64,000 bases of DNA, taken from assembly GCF_032594915.1 (NCBI RefSeq), contig NZ_CP118733.1, positions 1-64,000 on the forward strand. Reading direction: 5' to 3'. This stretch comes from Streptococcus sp. 29896. GTDB taxonomy: Bacteria; Bacillota; Bacilli; Lactobacillales; Streptococcaceae. A program made the translations under genes and the position numbers. Below the pieces are notes generated by a model. The model did no database searches. It worked only from the letters and a program-made list of their open reading frames with translations, and was not told the DNA's origin. Below, piece by piece: positions 22,501 to 31,333 of this stretch (its first letter is position 1; each line of letters opens with the position of its first letter).

Positions 22501-22574
22501 GGCGGTGTAGCTCAGCTGGCTAGAGCGTCCGGTTCATACCCGGGAGGTCGGGGGTTCGATCCCCTTCGCCGCTA
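22501..22574 (+). tRNA. Elongator tRNA-Met (CAT)
   Basis: GGCGGTG acceptor pairing with CGCCGCT, anticodon CAT. The body resembles Bacillus elongator tRNA-Met. Confidence 0.9.
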
Positions 22575-22585
22575 TACTTGTTGCT

Positions 22586-22659
22586 GGACCTTTAGCTCAG
22601 CTGGTTAGAGCTCTCGGCTCATAACCGAGCGGTCGTAGGTTCAAGTCCTACAAGGTCCA
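22586..22659 (+). tRNA. tRNA-Ile2 (CAT), probable TilS substrate
   Basis: GGACCTT/AAGGTCC acceptor and anticodon loop CTCATAA with anticodon CAT. It is neither initiator-like (no C1xA72) nor like the elongator Met at 22501. Its GGACCTTTAGCTCAG body and CTCATAA loop resemble bacterial tRNA-Ile2, whose C34 is made lysidine by TilS. Generic scanners may call it tRNA-Met. Confidence 0.75.
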
Positions 22660-22666
22660 CTTTCTT

Positions 22667-22756
22667 GGAGGATTACCCAAGTCCGGCTGAAGGGAACGGT
22701 CTTGAAAACCGTCAGGCGTGTAAAAGCGTGCGTGGGTTCGAATCCCACATCCTCCT
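22667..22756 (+). tRNA. tRNA-Ser (TGA)
   Basis: Long variable arm, GGAGGAT/ATCCTCC acceptor, anticodon TGA. Confidence 0.96.
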
Positions 22757-22767
22757 TTTTTTATTAT

Positions 22768-22841
<74 letters not shown>

Positions 22842-22851
22842 TTGTTAATTT

Positions 22852-22924
22852 GGCTCGGTAGCTCAGTTGGTAGAGCAATGGATTGAAGCTCCATGTGTCG
22901 GCGGTTCGATTCCGTCTCGCGCCA
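22852..22924 (+). tRNA. tRNA-Phe (GAA)
   Basis: GGCTCGG pairs with TCGCGCC except for a T4xC69 mismatch; anticodon GAA. The mismatch seems to be a streptococcal feature rather than decay, as every other stem is intact. Confidence 0.93.
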
Positions 22925-22944
22925 TATACCCAAGTTCTTACCTT

Positions 22945-23018
<74 letters not shown>

Positions 23019-23028
23019 TTAATATATT

Positions 23029-23116
23029 GGAGAATTACTCAAGAGGCTGAAGAGGACGGTTTGCTAAATCGTTAGGTCGGGTAACTGGCGCAAGGGTTCG
23101 AATCCCTTATTCTCCG
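23029..23116 (+). tRNA. tRNA-Ser (GCT)
   Basis: Long variable arm, GGAGAAT/ATTCTCC acceptor, anticodon GCT. Last tRNA of the cluster. Confidence 0.96.
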
Positions 23117-23122
23117 TACTAG

Positions 23123-23152
23123 ACGAGATTATCTTTTGATATTCTCGTTTTC
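23123..23152 (+). terminator. Terminator of the rRNA-tRNA operon
   Basis: ACGAGATTATC and GATATTCTCGT pair around TTTT and run into TTTTCTTG. Confidence 0.8.
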
Positions 23153-23182
23153 TTGTATCTTTTTCATGTTTGAGGTTTTTCT

Positions 23183-24007
23183 ATGAATCGTTTTGCTAAG
23201 GTTATTGTTGCTGTATCGCTTTTTTTTGTACTTTCTTTTTCTTTGCTGTTTTTGTCGATTCAGCAATCTGTTACAATTCCATATATAACACCTTTTGTAC
23301 ATTCTTCGCTTGATGCTATTCACTCAGTTTTATCAATTCCTGTACATTATGTTTCAGCTCAGAAGGATGCTGTTCTTGATTTGATGAATACTTATCAAGA
23401 GAATAAGGAATTGAAGGTAGGTCTTGCAGAGGTGGATTCCTTGAAAGCTGAGAATGCTTCTTTAAGAGAAGAGTTAGCTGCCCTTCAATCTGATTTGGGA
23501 ACTGTTTCTTCAAATCAGTCGACAACCTTTCTTTCTGCAAATGTCTTAGTACGTAATCCTGCATCATGGGTTAATTCGTTAACGATTAACGTAGGGAGCA
23601 GTAGTGGTATTTTGGAAGGGCAGTTGGTGATGGCGAATGGCGGCTTGATTGGGATGGTTGAAAAAGTATACGATGATTCGGCTGCTGTGTCATTGTTAAC
23701 GAATTCCGATGGCTTGAAGAAGATTGCTATTCGTATTGAGAATGGTGATACGGATGTTTATGGAATTTTATCAGGCTACGACACAGATAGCAATCGATTG
23801 ATTGTTTCACAATTGAATAGCAGCGCTGATTTGACGGCTGGTAACGCTGTTGTAACGAGTGACCTGGCAGGAACTAGCCCGGCCAATATCCAAATTGGTA
23901 AAGTTAGTGAAGTTGTAACGAGTTCTGGGAATTTGAATCGTCAAGTATACATCGAACCAACTGCTGATTTTTCAACTATTTATTCCGTATTGGTGGTGAT
24001 GTCATGA
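23183..24007 (+). CDS. mreC: Rod shape-determining protein MreC
   Basis: MreC organises peripheral peptidoglycan synthesis in ovococci. The 274-residue protein has an N-terminal membrane segment at about 7-27, an outer coiled coil at about 65-105 (VDSLKAENASLREELAALQSDL) and the double beta-barrel MreC domain with NVGSSSGILEGQLV. No MreB is present here, as is normal for streptococci. It overlaps mreD by ATGA. Confidence 0.95.
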   Translation: MNRFAKVIVAVSLFFVLSFSLLFLSIQQSVTIPYITPFVHSSLDAIHSVLSIPVHYVSAQKDAVLDLMNTYQENKELKVGLAEVDSLKAENASLREELAALQSDLGTVSSNQSTTFLSANVLVRNPASWVNSLTINVGSSSGILEGQLVMANGGLIGMVEKVYDDSAAVSLLTNSDGLKKIAIRIENGDTDVYGILSGYDTDSNRLIVSQLNSSADLTAGNAVVTSDLAGTSPANIQIGKVSEVVTSSGNLNRQVYIEPTADFSTIYSVLVVMS

Positions 24008-24522
24008 TGAAGTACCGCCAGCTTATTCTATTTTCTCCCTTGATTTTGTTTGTCAGTTTTCTTCTAGATGGGCAAATTACTCATTTATTGGGGAATTTTA
24101 CACCAGGTATCTGGTTGGTTAGCAGTCAATTATTTTTTATTGTAGCTCTGTATACCATACCGTATTTTTCAATGATTAGCTTGATTGCTTGGTTCAGTTT
24201 TTTTGGGCTTTTGTACGATATCTATTATTTTAATATTTTGGGAATGGCGACCTGTATTTTTCCTTTAATGGCTTTTTTCACAGCCTTTCTCTTGGAAAAA
24301 ATTCAATTCCGTTGGTTTTCAAGTCTTTCACTCTTGGTGATTTGGACCTTCATTTTTGAAACCTCTAGTTTTGTCTTGGCTCGTTTATTTGGAATGACAA
24401 ATCTGTCGGTATTTATTTTTATTATGTATTACTTATTTCCGACATTGGTCTTTAATAGCCTCTTATTTGTCTTCTTAAATCCTTTGTTAAACCGACTTTT
24501 TGGAATTACAAATAAGACATAG
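24004..24522 (+). CDS. mreD: Rod shape-determining protein MreD
   Basis: This 172-residue, very hydrophobic protein has about five membrane segments and the MreD pattern (PFLLDGQ-like SFLLDGQITHLL near the start, GLLYDIYYFNILG in the middle). It partners MreC in the elongation machinery. Its ATG overlaps the mreC stop. It is followed by a terminator that also contains part of the WalR site of pcsB. Confidence 0.92.
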   Translation: MMKYRQLILFSPLILFVSFLLDGQITHLLGNFTPGIWLVSSQLFFIVALYTIPYFSMISLIAWFSFFGLLYDIYYFNILGMATCIFPLMAFFTAFLLEKIQFRWFSSLSLLVIWTFIFETSSFVLARLFGMTNLSVFIFIMYYLFPTLVFNSLLFVFLNPLLNRLFGITNKT

Positions 24523-24525
24523 AAA

Positions 24526-24561
24526 TGTAATAATTGCGTAATATATTTACGCAATTTTTTT
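24526..24561 (+). promoter_or_regulatory. WalR (VicR) box of pcsB overlapping the mreCD terminator
   Basis: TGTAAT-AATTG-CGTAAT (24526-24542) fits the WalR consensus TGTWAH-N5-TGTWAH with one mismatch. The second half-site lies in the left arm of the terminator AATTGCGTAA-TATAT-TTACGCAATT-TTTTT (24532-24561). WalRK control of pcsB is established in pneumococcus. Confidence 0.7.
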
Positions 24562-24613
24562 GTTAAAATGGTAATGTCATAAAGAATAGAAGAGTTTAGA
24601 GGAGTTCATTCGT

Positions 24614-25882
24614 ATGAAGAAAAAAATCATGGCTACATTGTTATTGAGTACAATTGTATTGACCCAAGCAGGAAATGTAGCTGTAGTGCAAGCGAACACA
24701 GATAGTCAAATTGCTGCACAAGATGCAAAGATCAACGCAATTACAGCTCAACAACAAGCTGCTCAAGAGCAGGTTGATGCTCTTCAAGCTCAAGTAGATG
24801 CTATCGTTGCAGAGCAAGCAGAATTGACTGCTGAGAATGAGCGCCTTGAAGCAGAATCAAAAGCCTTGAGTGCTGAAATCGAACGTTTGGCTGCTGATAT
24901 CGTTTCTCGCGATGCTGCTTTGAAAGAGCAAGCTCGTAGTGCTCAGACAGATGGATCAGCAAGCTCTTACATCAATACAATCCTTGATTCAAAAAATATC
25001 GTTGACGCTTTGTCACGTGTAAATGCAATGCGTGAAATCGTTTCAGCAAACAACCGTATGTTGGAACAACAAAAAGCTGACAAAGTTGCGATTGAAGAAA
25101 AACAAAAGGCTAACCAGGAGGCAATCAACACCGTTGAAGCAAACTGGAAAAAATTGAACGATGCAGCTCAAGAATTGAAAACACAAGAGGCAGCTCTTAA
25201 AGTTGCTCAATTGAACCTTGCAGCTGAAAAAGCAACTGCTGAAAATGAAAAAGCATCTCTCTTGGCTCAAAAAGCAGCAGCAGAAGAAGCAGCACGTAAG
25301 GCAGCAGAAGAGCAGGCAGCATATGAAGCACAGCAAGCTCAGTTAGCGCAACAACAACAGCAAGCTGTAGCAGCAGTTGTTCAAACGTCAGCTCCGGCAG
25401 CAACAGCACAATCTAGCGCACCAGCAACAACTACATCTACTCCAGCAGTAAGTAGCACTACTCAGGCTGCGGTAGCTACTACAACTGTGGCTTCTAGTAC
25501 AACAACTACAACTACTACAACAACATCAAATAATGCTTCTGTAGCAGCAAGCAATAGCAGCAGTGGTAATACTTACCCTATCGGTCAATGTACTTGGGGT
25601 GCAAAACAAGCAGCTCCTTGGGTTGGGAACTACTGGGGTAATGCTAACCAGTGGCTCTACTCAGCATCTGCGGCAGGCTTCAGTACTGGTTCGACACCTG
25701 TAGTCGGCGCGGTAGCAGTTTGGACTTCTGGTGCATACGGACACGTTGCGGTTGTAACAGCTGTAAATGGATCTCAAATCCAAGTTGTGGAATCAAACTA
25801 TAACGGGAACCAATATGTTGGTAACTTCCGTGGTTGGTTCAATCCAGCAGCTAATGGCGTAACAGGTTACATTTATCCTTAA
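24614..25882 (+). CDS. pcsB: Peptidoglycan hydrolase PcsB, CHAP domain
   Basis: PcsB is a secreted hydrolase activated by FtsEX that splits septal peptidoglycan. The 422-residue protein has a signal peptide cut after VVQA (about 27), a long Ala/Glu/Gln-rich coiled coil (about 30-255), a Thr/Ser/Ala linker (about 258-318) and a C-terminal CHAP domain with Cys326 (YPIGQCTWG) and His377 (GHVAVV). It has its own terminator and a WalR-type box upstream. Its CHAP domain is closely related to that of the minus-strand protein at 43665. Confidence 0.95.
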   Translation: MKKKIMATLLLSTIVLTQAGNVAVVQANTDSQIAAQDAKINAITAQQQAAQEQVDALQAQVDAIVAEQAELTAENERLEAESKALSAEIERLAADIVSRDAALKEQARSAQTDGSASSYINTILDSKNIVDALSRVNAMREIVSANNRMLEQQKADKVAIEEKQKANQEAINTVEANWKKLNDAAQELKTQEAALKVAQLNLAAEKATAENEKASLLAQKAAAEEAARKAAEEQAAYEAQQAQLAQQQQQAVAAVVQTSAPAATAQSSAPATTTSTPAVSSTTQAAVATTTVASSTTTTTTTTTSNNASVAASNSSSGNTYPIGQCTWGAKQAAPWVGNYWGNANQWLYSASAAGFSTGSTPVVGAVAVWTSGAYGHVAVVTAVNGSQIQVVESNYNGNQYVGNFRGWFNPAANGVTGYIYP

Positions 25883-25891
25883 TCATCTTTC

Positions 25892-25921
25892 ATAGACCTT
25901 TGGTAACAAGGGTCTATTTTT
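25892..25921 (+). terminator. Terminator of pcsB
   Basis: ATAGACCTT and AGGGTCTAT pair and run into TTTTT. Confidence 0.8.
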
Positions 25922-25954
25922 CTGGGGTAAGATGGAATTGGTCTTTATTTTTGT

Positions 25955-25983
25955 TTGAAAATTGGTCTAAAAAGGTTTAAAAT
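25955..25983 (+). promoter_or_regulatory. Sigma-A promoter of prs
   Basis: TTGAAA (25955-25960) and TAAAAT (25978-25983) with a 17-base spacer, 29 bases before the ATG. Confidence 0.7.
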
Positions 25984-26012
25984 AGTAGAGTAGAAAAATC
26001 TAGGAGGATATC

Positions 26013-26981
26013 ATGGCGTTTACCGACTTAAAGTTGTTTGCACTTTCGTCCAATCAACAGTTAGCAGAGAAGGTTGCAAAAAAAATTGGAATTCCTTTGG
26101 GGAAATCAAGTGTTCGTCAATTTTCAGATGGTGAAATTCAAGTAAATATTGAAGAATCAATTCGTGGCAGTCACGTTTTCATCCTTCAATCTACTAGTTC
26201 ACCTGTAAATGATAATTTAATGGAAATTTTGATCATGGTAGATGCTTTGAAACGGGCATCTGCTGAGTCGATAAATGTTGTTGTTCCTTATTACGGCTAT
26301 GCTCGTCAGGATCGTAAGGCTCGTGCTCGTGAGCCAATCACATCAAAATTGGTTGCCAATATGCTGGAAACTGCTGGAGTGGATCGTTTGTTGACCATCG
26401 ACCTTCATGCTGCCCAGATTCAAGGATTCTTTGACATTCCCGTGGATCATTTGATGGGGGCACCACTTATTGCGGATTATTTTGAGCGTCGCGGGATGAC
26501 AGGCGATGGCTATGTGGTGGTTTCACCAGACCATGGTGGTGTGACCCGTGCGCGTAAACTGGCGCAATTTTTGAAAACACCGATTGCGATTATTGACAAG
26601 CGTCGTAGTGTTGATAAGATGAATACATCTGAAGTTATGAATATCATTGGAAATATCGAGGGCAAGACTTGTATCCTAATTGATGATATGATTGATACGG
26701 CAGGGACTATTTGTCATGCGGCAGATGCCTTGGCGGAAGCTGGTGCAACAGCTGTCTATGCATCTTGTACTCACCCTGTTTTGTCAGGACCAGCTATGGA
26801 CAATATCACCAAGTCAGCCATTGAAAAACTGGTAGTCTTGGATACTATTGAGATTCCAAAAGAACGTTTGATTGAGAAGATTGAGCATATTTCAACAGCT
26901 GATTTGTTGGCGGATGCCATTATTCGTATCCATGAGAAACGTCCACTATCACCTCTATTTGAAACAAAGATTACCAAATAA
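26013..26981 (+). CDS. prs: Ribose-phosphate diphosphokinase (PRPP synthetase)
   Basis: Prs makes PRPP from ribose 5-phosphate and ATP, feeding purine, pyrimidine, NAD and His/Trp pathways. The 322-residue protein is class I, with [10 protein letters not shown] near 38-47, the [14 protein letters not shown] flexible loop near 96-109, [18 protein letters not shown], and the PRPP loop [19 protein letters not shown] precedes the ATG. It supplies the first substrate for the purine cluster that begins 3.6 kb downstream. Confidence 0.97.
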   Translation: MAFTDLKLFALSSNQQLAEKVAKKIGIPLGKSSVRQFSDGEIQVNIEESIRGSHVFILQSTSSPVNDNLMEILIMVDALKRASAESINVVVPYYGYARQDRKARAREPITSKLVANMLETAGVDRLLTIDLHAAQIQGFFDIPVDHLMGAPLIADYFERRGMTGDGYVVVSPDHGGVTRARKLAQFLKTPIAIIDKRRSVDKMNTSEVMNIIGNIEGKTCILIDDMIDTAGTICHAADALAEAGATAVYASCTHPVLSGPAMDNITKSAIEKLVVLDTIEIPKERLIEKIEHISTADLLADAIIRIHEKRPLSPLFETKITK

Positions 26982-26987
26982 TAGTTG

Positions 26988-27012
26988 GAAGAGCCGTCAG
27001 GCTCTTCTTTTT
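26988..27012 (+). terminator. Terminator of prs
   Basis: GAAGAGCC-TCA-GGCTCTTC with T run. A TATAAT at 27015-27020 follows at once and may start transcription toward araT. Confidence 0.85.
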
Positions 27013-27101
27013 GGTATAATGTTCTTATATAATTAATGAGAACGTTAAGAAAAGCGTATGATTTTAAAAAATCTGCGCGGAAGTTGGTAGGACTTCAAGG
27101 G

Positions 27102-27256
27102 GATTTATAGTCGAATGAAGAGCTTTCAGACAAGGAACTGAGGCGCAGGCTGTTCTAGGTTGGAGATAAGACTTGCGAAGCTAGTTACTTTCGTAGAGTA
27201 CGGCAGGCCGAAAGTAACGCTGTATCAAAGTTAATTCAAATGACTATATCTAAATC
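27102..27256 (+). repeat. Full BOX-like element (A-B-C type)
   Basis: The outer arms GATTTATAGTC and GACTATATCTAAATC pair over about 155 bases. In order there are a boxA-like part (GTCGAATGAAGAGC...CTGAGGCGCAGGCTGTTC), a boxB-like part (AGGTTGGAGATAAGACTTGC, near-identical in pattern to pneumococcal boxB) and a boxC-like part with GAGTACGGCAGG. Inside, GTTACTTTCG (27184-27193) pairs exactly with CGAAAGTAAC (27209-27218). No coding frame fits. It fills most of the prs-araT gap. Confidence 0.7.
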
Positions 27257-27303
27257 ACTAGCTTTTTAGTTCGCATACAATTATGAGTTTAAGGGGGCCA
27301 GCT

Positions 27304-28482
27304 ATGAAGTTACATGACCGTTTTAATAAGAATTTGAATCGGATTGAGGTTTCGATGATTCGTCAGTTTGATCAGTCCATTTCGGATGTTCCAGGGATTT
27401 TGAAACTGACCTTGGGAGAGCCTGATTTTACAACGCCTGATCATGTTAAAGAAGCGGCCAAGGCCGCCATTGATGCTAACCAGAGTTACTATACAGGAAT
27501 GGCTGGTCTTTTGGAGTTGCGTCAGGCTGCGGCTGAGTTTGTAGCAGAAAAATATAACCTGCACTACAATCCAGAAACAGAAATTCTTTCTACGATTGGT
27601 GCGACGGAGGCTCTATCAGCGAGTTTAGTTGCTATTTTGGAAGCTGGGGATACGGTGCTTCTACCTGCCCCTGCCTATCCTGGCTATGAGCCTATTGTCA
27701 ACATGGTGGGAGCAGACGTTGTTGAAATCGATACGACAGCTAATGATTTTGTGTTGACACCTGAGATGTTGGAAGAGGCGATTATTGAGCAGGGGGATAA
27801 GCTAAAAGCTGTCATTCTCAACTATCCTGCCAATCCAACGGGGGTGACTTACTCTCGTGAGCAGATTCAGGCCTTTGCGGATGTCTTGCGTAAGTATCCT
27901 GTCTTTGTCTTGTCGGATGAGGTTTATGCGGAGTTGACTTATACTGGTCAGCCCCATACTTCGATTGCGGAATTTTTGCCAGAGCAGACCATTTTAATTC
28001 AGGGCTTGTCCAAGTCCCATGCCATGACAGGTTGGCGGATTGGCTTGATTATGAGTCAGGCTTCCATCATCGCTCAAATTATCAAGAGCCATCAGTATCT
28101 TGTGACAGCGGCGTCAACTGCTATGCAGTATGGTGCAGTTGAGGCCCTGAAAAATGGTAAGGATGATGCTCTGCCGATGCGAGCGGAGTATGTCAAGCGT
28201 AGGGATTACATCATCGAGAAGATGACGGACTTAGGCTTTAAAATTATCAAGCCCGATGGAGCTTTTTACATCTTTGCCAAAATCCCTGCGGGTTACAATC
28301 AAGATTCTTTTAGCTTCTTGCAAGACTTTGCGAGAAAGAAAGCGGTGGCCTTTATTCCAGGTGCGGCCTTTGGTCAATATGGTGAGGGCTATGTGCGAAT
28401 TTCCTATGCAGCAAGTATGGAGAAAATTCAAACAGCTATGGCTCGTTTGAAGGAATATCTGGAAGAAAATGGAACGAATTGA
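27304..28482 (+). CDS. araT: PLP-dependent aromatic amino acid aminotransferase
   Basis: This 392-residue fold-type I aminotransferase transfers amino groups between aromatic amino acids and 2-oxoglutarate. It shows LGEPDFTTP near the start, [27 protein letters not shown] and the PLP-lysine in [14 protein letters not shown] chose the ATG at 27304 because AAGGGGG lies 6 bases upstream; an earlier in-frame ATG at 27283 has no ribosome site. The name rests on the araT-recO-plsX-acpP order in other streptococci; exact substrate range is inferred. It overlaps recO by 14 bases. Confidence 0.85.
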   Translation: MKLHDRFNKNLNRIEVSMIRQFDQSISDVPGILKLTLGEPDFTTPDHVKEAAKAAIDANQSYYTGMAGLLELRQAAAEFVAEKYNLHYNPETEILSTIGATEALSASLVAILEAGDTVLLPAPAYPGYEPIVNMVGADVVEIDTTANDFVLTPEMLEEAIIEQGDKLKAVILNYPANPTGVTYSREQIQAFADVLRKYPVFVLSDEVYAELTYTGQPHTSIAEFLPEQTILIQGLSKSHAMTGWRIGLIMSQASIIAQIIKSHQYLVTAASTAMQYGAVEALKNGKDDALPMRAEYVKRRDYIIEKMTDLGFKIIKPDGAFYIFAKIPAGYNQDSFSFLQDFARKKAVAFIPGAAFGQYGEGYVRISYAASMEKIQTAMARLKEYLEENGTN

Positions 28483-29251
28483 AACTAGGGGATTAGTCCT
28501 TTACAATCGGAATTTTCGAGAAGATGACAAGCTGGTCAAGATTTTTACAGAGAAGGCTGGCAAGCGAATGTTTTTCGTGAAACATGCCTCTAAGTCCAAG
28601 CTGGTAGCTTCTATCCAACCTTTGACTTATGCGGATTTTATCGTTAAAATCAATGATGATGGTCTGTCTTATATCGAAGATTTTCATCAGGTACAGCCAT
28701 TTAAGAGTATTAACGGTGATATTTTTAAACTTAGCTATGCTACCTATATTTTAGCCTTGGCAGATGCGGCCTTGCAGGACAAGGTCTATGACCCAGCCCT
28801 CTTTGCTTTTTTGGTCAAGACCTTGGATTTGATGGAGTCAGGTTTGGACTATGAAATTTTGACCAATATCTTTGAAATTCAGCTCTTGGGACGTTTTGGT
28901 GTCAGTCTGAATTTTCACGAGTGTGCTTTTTGTCATCGGGTTGGCCTGCCTTTTGACTATTCCTACAAGTACAGCGGTGTCTTGTGTCCGCAACACTATC
29001 AACAAGATGAGCGACGGGCTTATCTGGATCCAAATGTTCCCTATCTACTTGATCAATTTCAGGCTATTTCCTTTGATGAGCTGGAAACCATTTCCATCAA
29101 GCCTGAGATGAAACGAAAATTACGGCTTTTTATTGACCAGCTGTACGAGGAATATGTGGGGATTCACTTGAAATCCAAGAAATTTATAGATGATTTGTCT
29201 TCTTGGGGGCAGATTATGAAACCAAGAACAGAAAATGAGGAAACAGAATGA
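28469..29251 (+). CDS. recO: DNA repair protein RecO
   Basis: RecO loads RecA at gaps together with RecR and RecF. The 260-residue protein has the N-terminal OB fold ([23 protein letters not shown]) and a C-terminal helical part with a zinc-finger-like cysteine set (CAFCHRVG and VLCPQHY). It starts inside araT and overlaps plsX by ATGA, so the block is one translationally coupled operon. Confidence 0.95.
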   Translation: MERIETRGLVLYNRNFREDDKLVKIFTEKAGKRMFFVKHASKSKLVASIQPLTYADFIVKINDDGLSYIEDFHQVQPFKSINGDIFKLSYATYILALADAALQDKVYDPALFAFLVKTLDLMESGLDYEILTNIFEIQLLGRFGVSLNFHECAFCHRVGLPFDYSYKYSGVLCPQHYQQDERRAYLDPNVPYLLDQFQAISFDELETISIKPEMKRKLRLFIDQLYEEYVGIHLKSKKFIDDLSSWGQIMKPRTENEETE

Positions 29252-30255
29252 AACGTATTGCAGTAGATGCTATGGGTGGGGACCATGCCCCTCAGGCAGT
29301 GGTAGAAGGTGTCAATCAAGCCCTGGCTGCCTTTCCAGACATTGAAATTCAACTTTATGGTGACGAGGCTAAAATCAAGCAGTATTTGACAGCGACAGAG
29401 CGTGTCAGCATAGTCCATACGACGGAGAAAATCAATTCAGATGATGAGCCTGTCAAGGCTATTCGTCGTAAGAAAGAGGCTTCTATGGTCCTAGCGACCA
29501 AAGCTGTCAAGGATGGTCAGGCAGATGCGGTCTTGTCGGCTGGAAATACAGGTGCTCTTTTGGCGGCAGGCGTCTTTGTCGTCGGTCGCATCAGGAACAT
29601 CGACCGTCCAGGTCTTATGTCTACTTTGCCAACTATGGATGGTCAGGGATTTGACATGATGGACTTGGGGGCAAATGCTGAAAATACAGCTCATCACCTC
29701 TATCAGTATGGTATTCTTGGCTCATTTTACGCGGAGCACGTGCGTGGTGTCAAACAACCTCGTGTGGGACTTTTGAACAACGGTACGGAAGATACCAAGG
29801 GCACGCCAGTTCACCAAGAAGCCTATAAACTCTTGGCGGAAGACAAGTCGATTAACTTTATCGGGAATGTGGAGGCGCGTGAGTTGCTTAACAGCGTGGC
29901 GGATGTGGTCGTGACGGATGGTTTCACGGGAAACGCTGTGCTGAAAACAGTTGAAGGGACTGCAAAATCTATTGTCGGTCAGTTGACTGGCTCAATCAAG
30001 AATGGTGGTCTGCGTGCTAAATTAGGTGGTCTTTTGGTCAAGCCAACCTTGAAAAAGGCCTTGGGGGCTATGGACTATAAAACTGCTGGCGGTGCTGTCT
30101 TGCTTGGTCTGAAGGCACCTGTTATCAAGGCTCATGGGTCTAGCGATGCTCAGTCGATTTTCTATACGATCAAGCAGACACGTTCCGTTTTGGAGGCTGG
30201 CATTGTCGAAAAATCGGTTGCCAAATTTTCAGTAGTGGAGGAAAGTCATGACTAG
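29248..30255 (+). CDS. plsX: Phosphate acyltransferase PlsX
   Basis: PlsX converts acyl-ACP to acyl-phosphate for PlsY, the first step of membrane phospholipid synthesis in Gram-positives. The 335-residue protein has the family's [12 protein letters not shown] start, [12 protein letters not shown] near 97 and [12 protein letters not shown]. It is peripheral to the membrane in known cases. It overlaps recO by 4 bases and acpP by 8, matching its functional link with acyl carrier protein. Confidence 0.96.
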   Translation: MKRIAVDAMGGDHAPQAVVEGVNQALAAFPDIEIQLYGDEAKIKQYLTATERVSIVHTTEKINSDDEPVKAIRRKKEASMVLATKAVKDGQADAVLSAGNTGALLAAGVFVVGRIRNIDRPGLMSTLPTMDGQGFDMMDLGANAENTAHHLYQYGILGSFYAEHVRGVKQPRVGLLNNGTEDTKGTPVHQEAYKLLAEDKSINFIGNVEARELLNSVADVVVTDGFTGNAVLKTVEGTAKSIVGQLTGSIKNGGLRAKLGGLLVKPTLKKALGAMDYKTAGGAVLLGLKAPVIKAHGSSDAQSIFYTIKQTRSVLEAGIVEKSVAKFSVVEESHD

Positions 30256-30496
30256 AGAGCAGGTCTATCAGCGTGTTGTTGCTATTATCCAAGAGGAGAA
30301 GGGCGATGATTTTCAAGTACAGGCAGAATCTTCTTTAGCAGATAATATAGCTGCGGATTCAGTGGAAATTATGGAATTCGTATTGACCTTGGAAGACGAG
30401 TTTGGTGTCGATGTTCCAGATGCAGCGATTGAGCGCTTTGAAATATTAGCAGATATTGTGGATTTTATTTGGAGTCAATTAAAAGAACGTTCGTAG
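30248..30496 (+). CDS. acpP: Acyl carrier protein
   Basis: This 82-residue acidic four-helix protein carries the phosphopantetheine serine in [10 protein letters not shown] (Ser near 38). Streptococci often have two ACPs; this one is linked to plsX rather than to the fab cluster, so it may serve phospholipid synthesis. Its start lies inside plsX. The terminator overlaps its last codons. Confidence 0.92.
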   Translation: MTREQVYQRVVAIIQEEKGDDFQVQAESSLADNIAADSVEIMEFVLTLEDEFGVDVPDAAIERFEILADIVDFIWSQLKERS

Positions 30497-30511
30497 ATTA
30501 CGGGCGTTTTT
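30486..30511 (+). terminator. Terminator overlapping the acpP stop
   Basis: AACGTTCGTA and TACGGGCGTT pair (two G-T wobbles) around GAT and run into TTTTT. The same bases (30487-30499) partly match a PurBox. Confidence 0.7.
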
Positions 30512-30542
30512 CTTTTTATTCGATAGTATTTTAGATTTTTGT

Positions 30543-30610
30543 TTGTTAACACGAATGTTGTGTGATAGAATAAACAAAAAGACTAGAATATTTTACGAAA
30601 GGCGAACATT
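30543..30610 (+). promoter_or_regulatory. purC promoter with PurBox-like sites
   Basis: TTGTTA (30543-30548) and TAGAAT (30566-30571), 17-base spacer, with TGTGA giving an extended -10 character. CGAA-containing PurBox-like sequences occur in the spacer (ACGAATGTT, 30551-30559) and over the ribosome site (GCGAACATT, 30602-30610). The PurR consensus in lactic acid bacteria is AWWWCCGAACWWT. Confidence 0.55.
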
Positions 30611-30613
30611 TTC

Positions 30614-31321
30614 ATGAAAACTGACCTTCTCTATTCAGGAAAAGCCAAAGACATTTACGCTACAGTTGACAGTGACCAGATTGTTGCGGTCTATAAGGAT
30701 CAGGCGACGGCTTTTAATGGTGGTAAGAAAGAACAGATTGTGGGCAAGGGCCGGCTCAACAATCTGATTTCATCTTTGATTTTTGAAAAGTTGAATGAAG
30801 CTGGTGTCAAGACGCATTTTGTCAAGCGCTTGTCGGATACGGAGCAGTTGAATAAGAAGGTGGAGATCATTCCTCTTGAGGTGGTTTTGAGAAATGTGAC
30901 AGCTGGGTCTTTCTCAAAACGCTTCGGTGTGGAGGAAGGTATAGCCTTATCTACTCCTATCGTGGAATTTTACTATAAAAAAGATGAATTGGATGATCCT
31001 TTTATCAATGATGAACACATTGCTTTCCTTAATCTAGCTAGTTCAGAAGAAATTGCCTATATCAAGGAAGAAACAAGACGAATTAATGGATTCTTGAAGG
31101 ACTTGTTTGCGCAGATTGGGCTGACTTTGGTGGACTTCAAGCTAGAATTTGGGGTCGACTTGTCTGGTCAGATTTTATTGGCGGATGAGTTTTCACCTGA
31201 TAATTGTCGTTTATGGGATGCGGATGGCAATCATCTGGACAAGGATGTTTTCCGTCGGGGTCTCGGGGAATTGACCGAGGTTTACGAGGTCGTATTGGCA
31301 AAGTTACAAGAAGTGAAGTAA
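30614..31321 (+). CDS. purC: Phosphoribosylaminoimidazole-succinocarboxamide synthase
   Basis: PurC (SAICAR synthetase) joins aspartate to CAIR. The 235-residue protein has [11 protein letters not shown] at the start, [17 protein letters not shown] near 93, and DFKLEFG...[20 protein letters not shown] lies 11 bases before the ATG. First gene of the purine operon, 4-13 bases ahead of purL. Confidence 0.96.
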   Translation: MKTDLLYSGKAKDIYATVDSDQIVAVYKDQATAFNGGKKEQIVGKGRLNNLISSLIFEKLNEAGVKTHFVKRLSDTEQLNKKVEIIPLEVVLRNVTAGSFSKRFGVEEGIALSTPIVEFYYKKDELDDPFINDEHIAFLNLASSEEIAYIKEETRRINGFLKDLFAQIGLTLVDFKLEFGVDLSGQILLADEFSPDNCRLWDADGNHLDKDVFRRGLGELTEVYEVVLAKLQEVK

Positions 31322-31333
31322 GGATTGGAAAAA

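Noticed and set aside
22852-22924. T4xC69 mismatch in tRNA-Phe as a sign of pseudogene
   Set aside because: All other stems and the anticodon loop are intact, and I believe the same mismatch is usual in streptococcal tRNA-Phe.
31325-31333. TTG start for purL three codons before ATG
   Set aside because: It directly abuts the AAGGA ribosome site; the ATG at 31334 has normal spacing and matches related PurL proteins.
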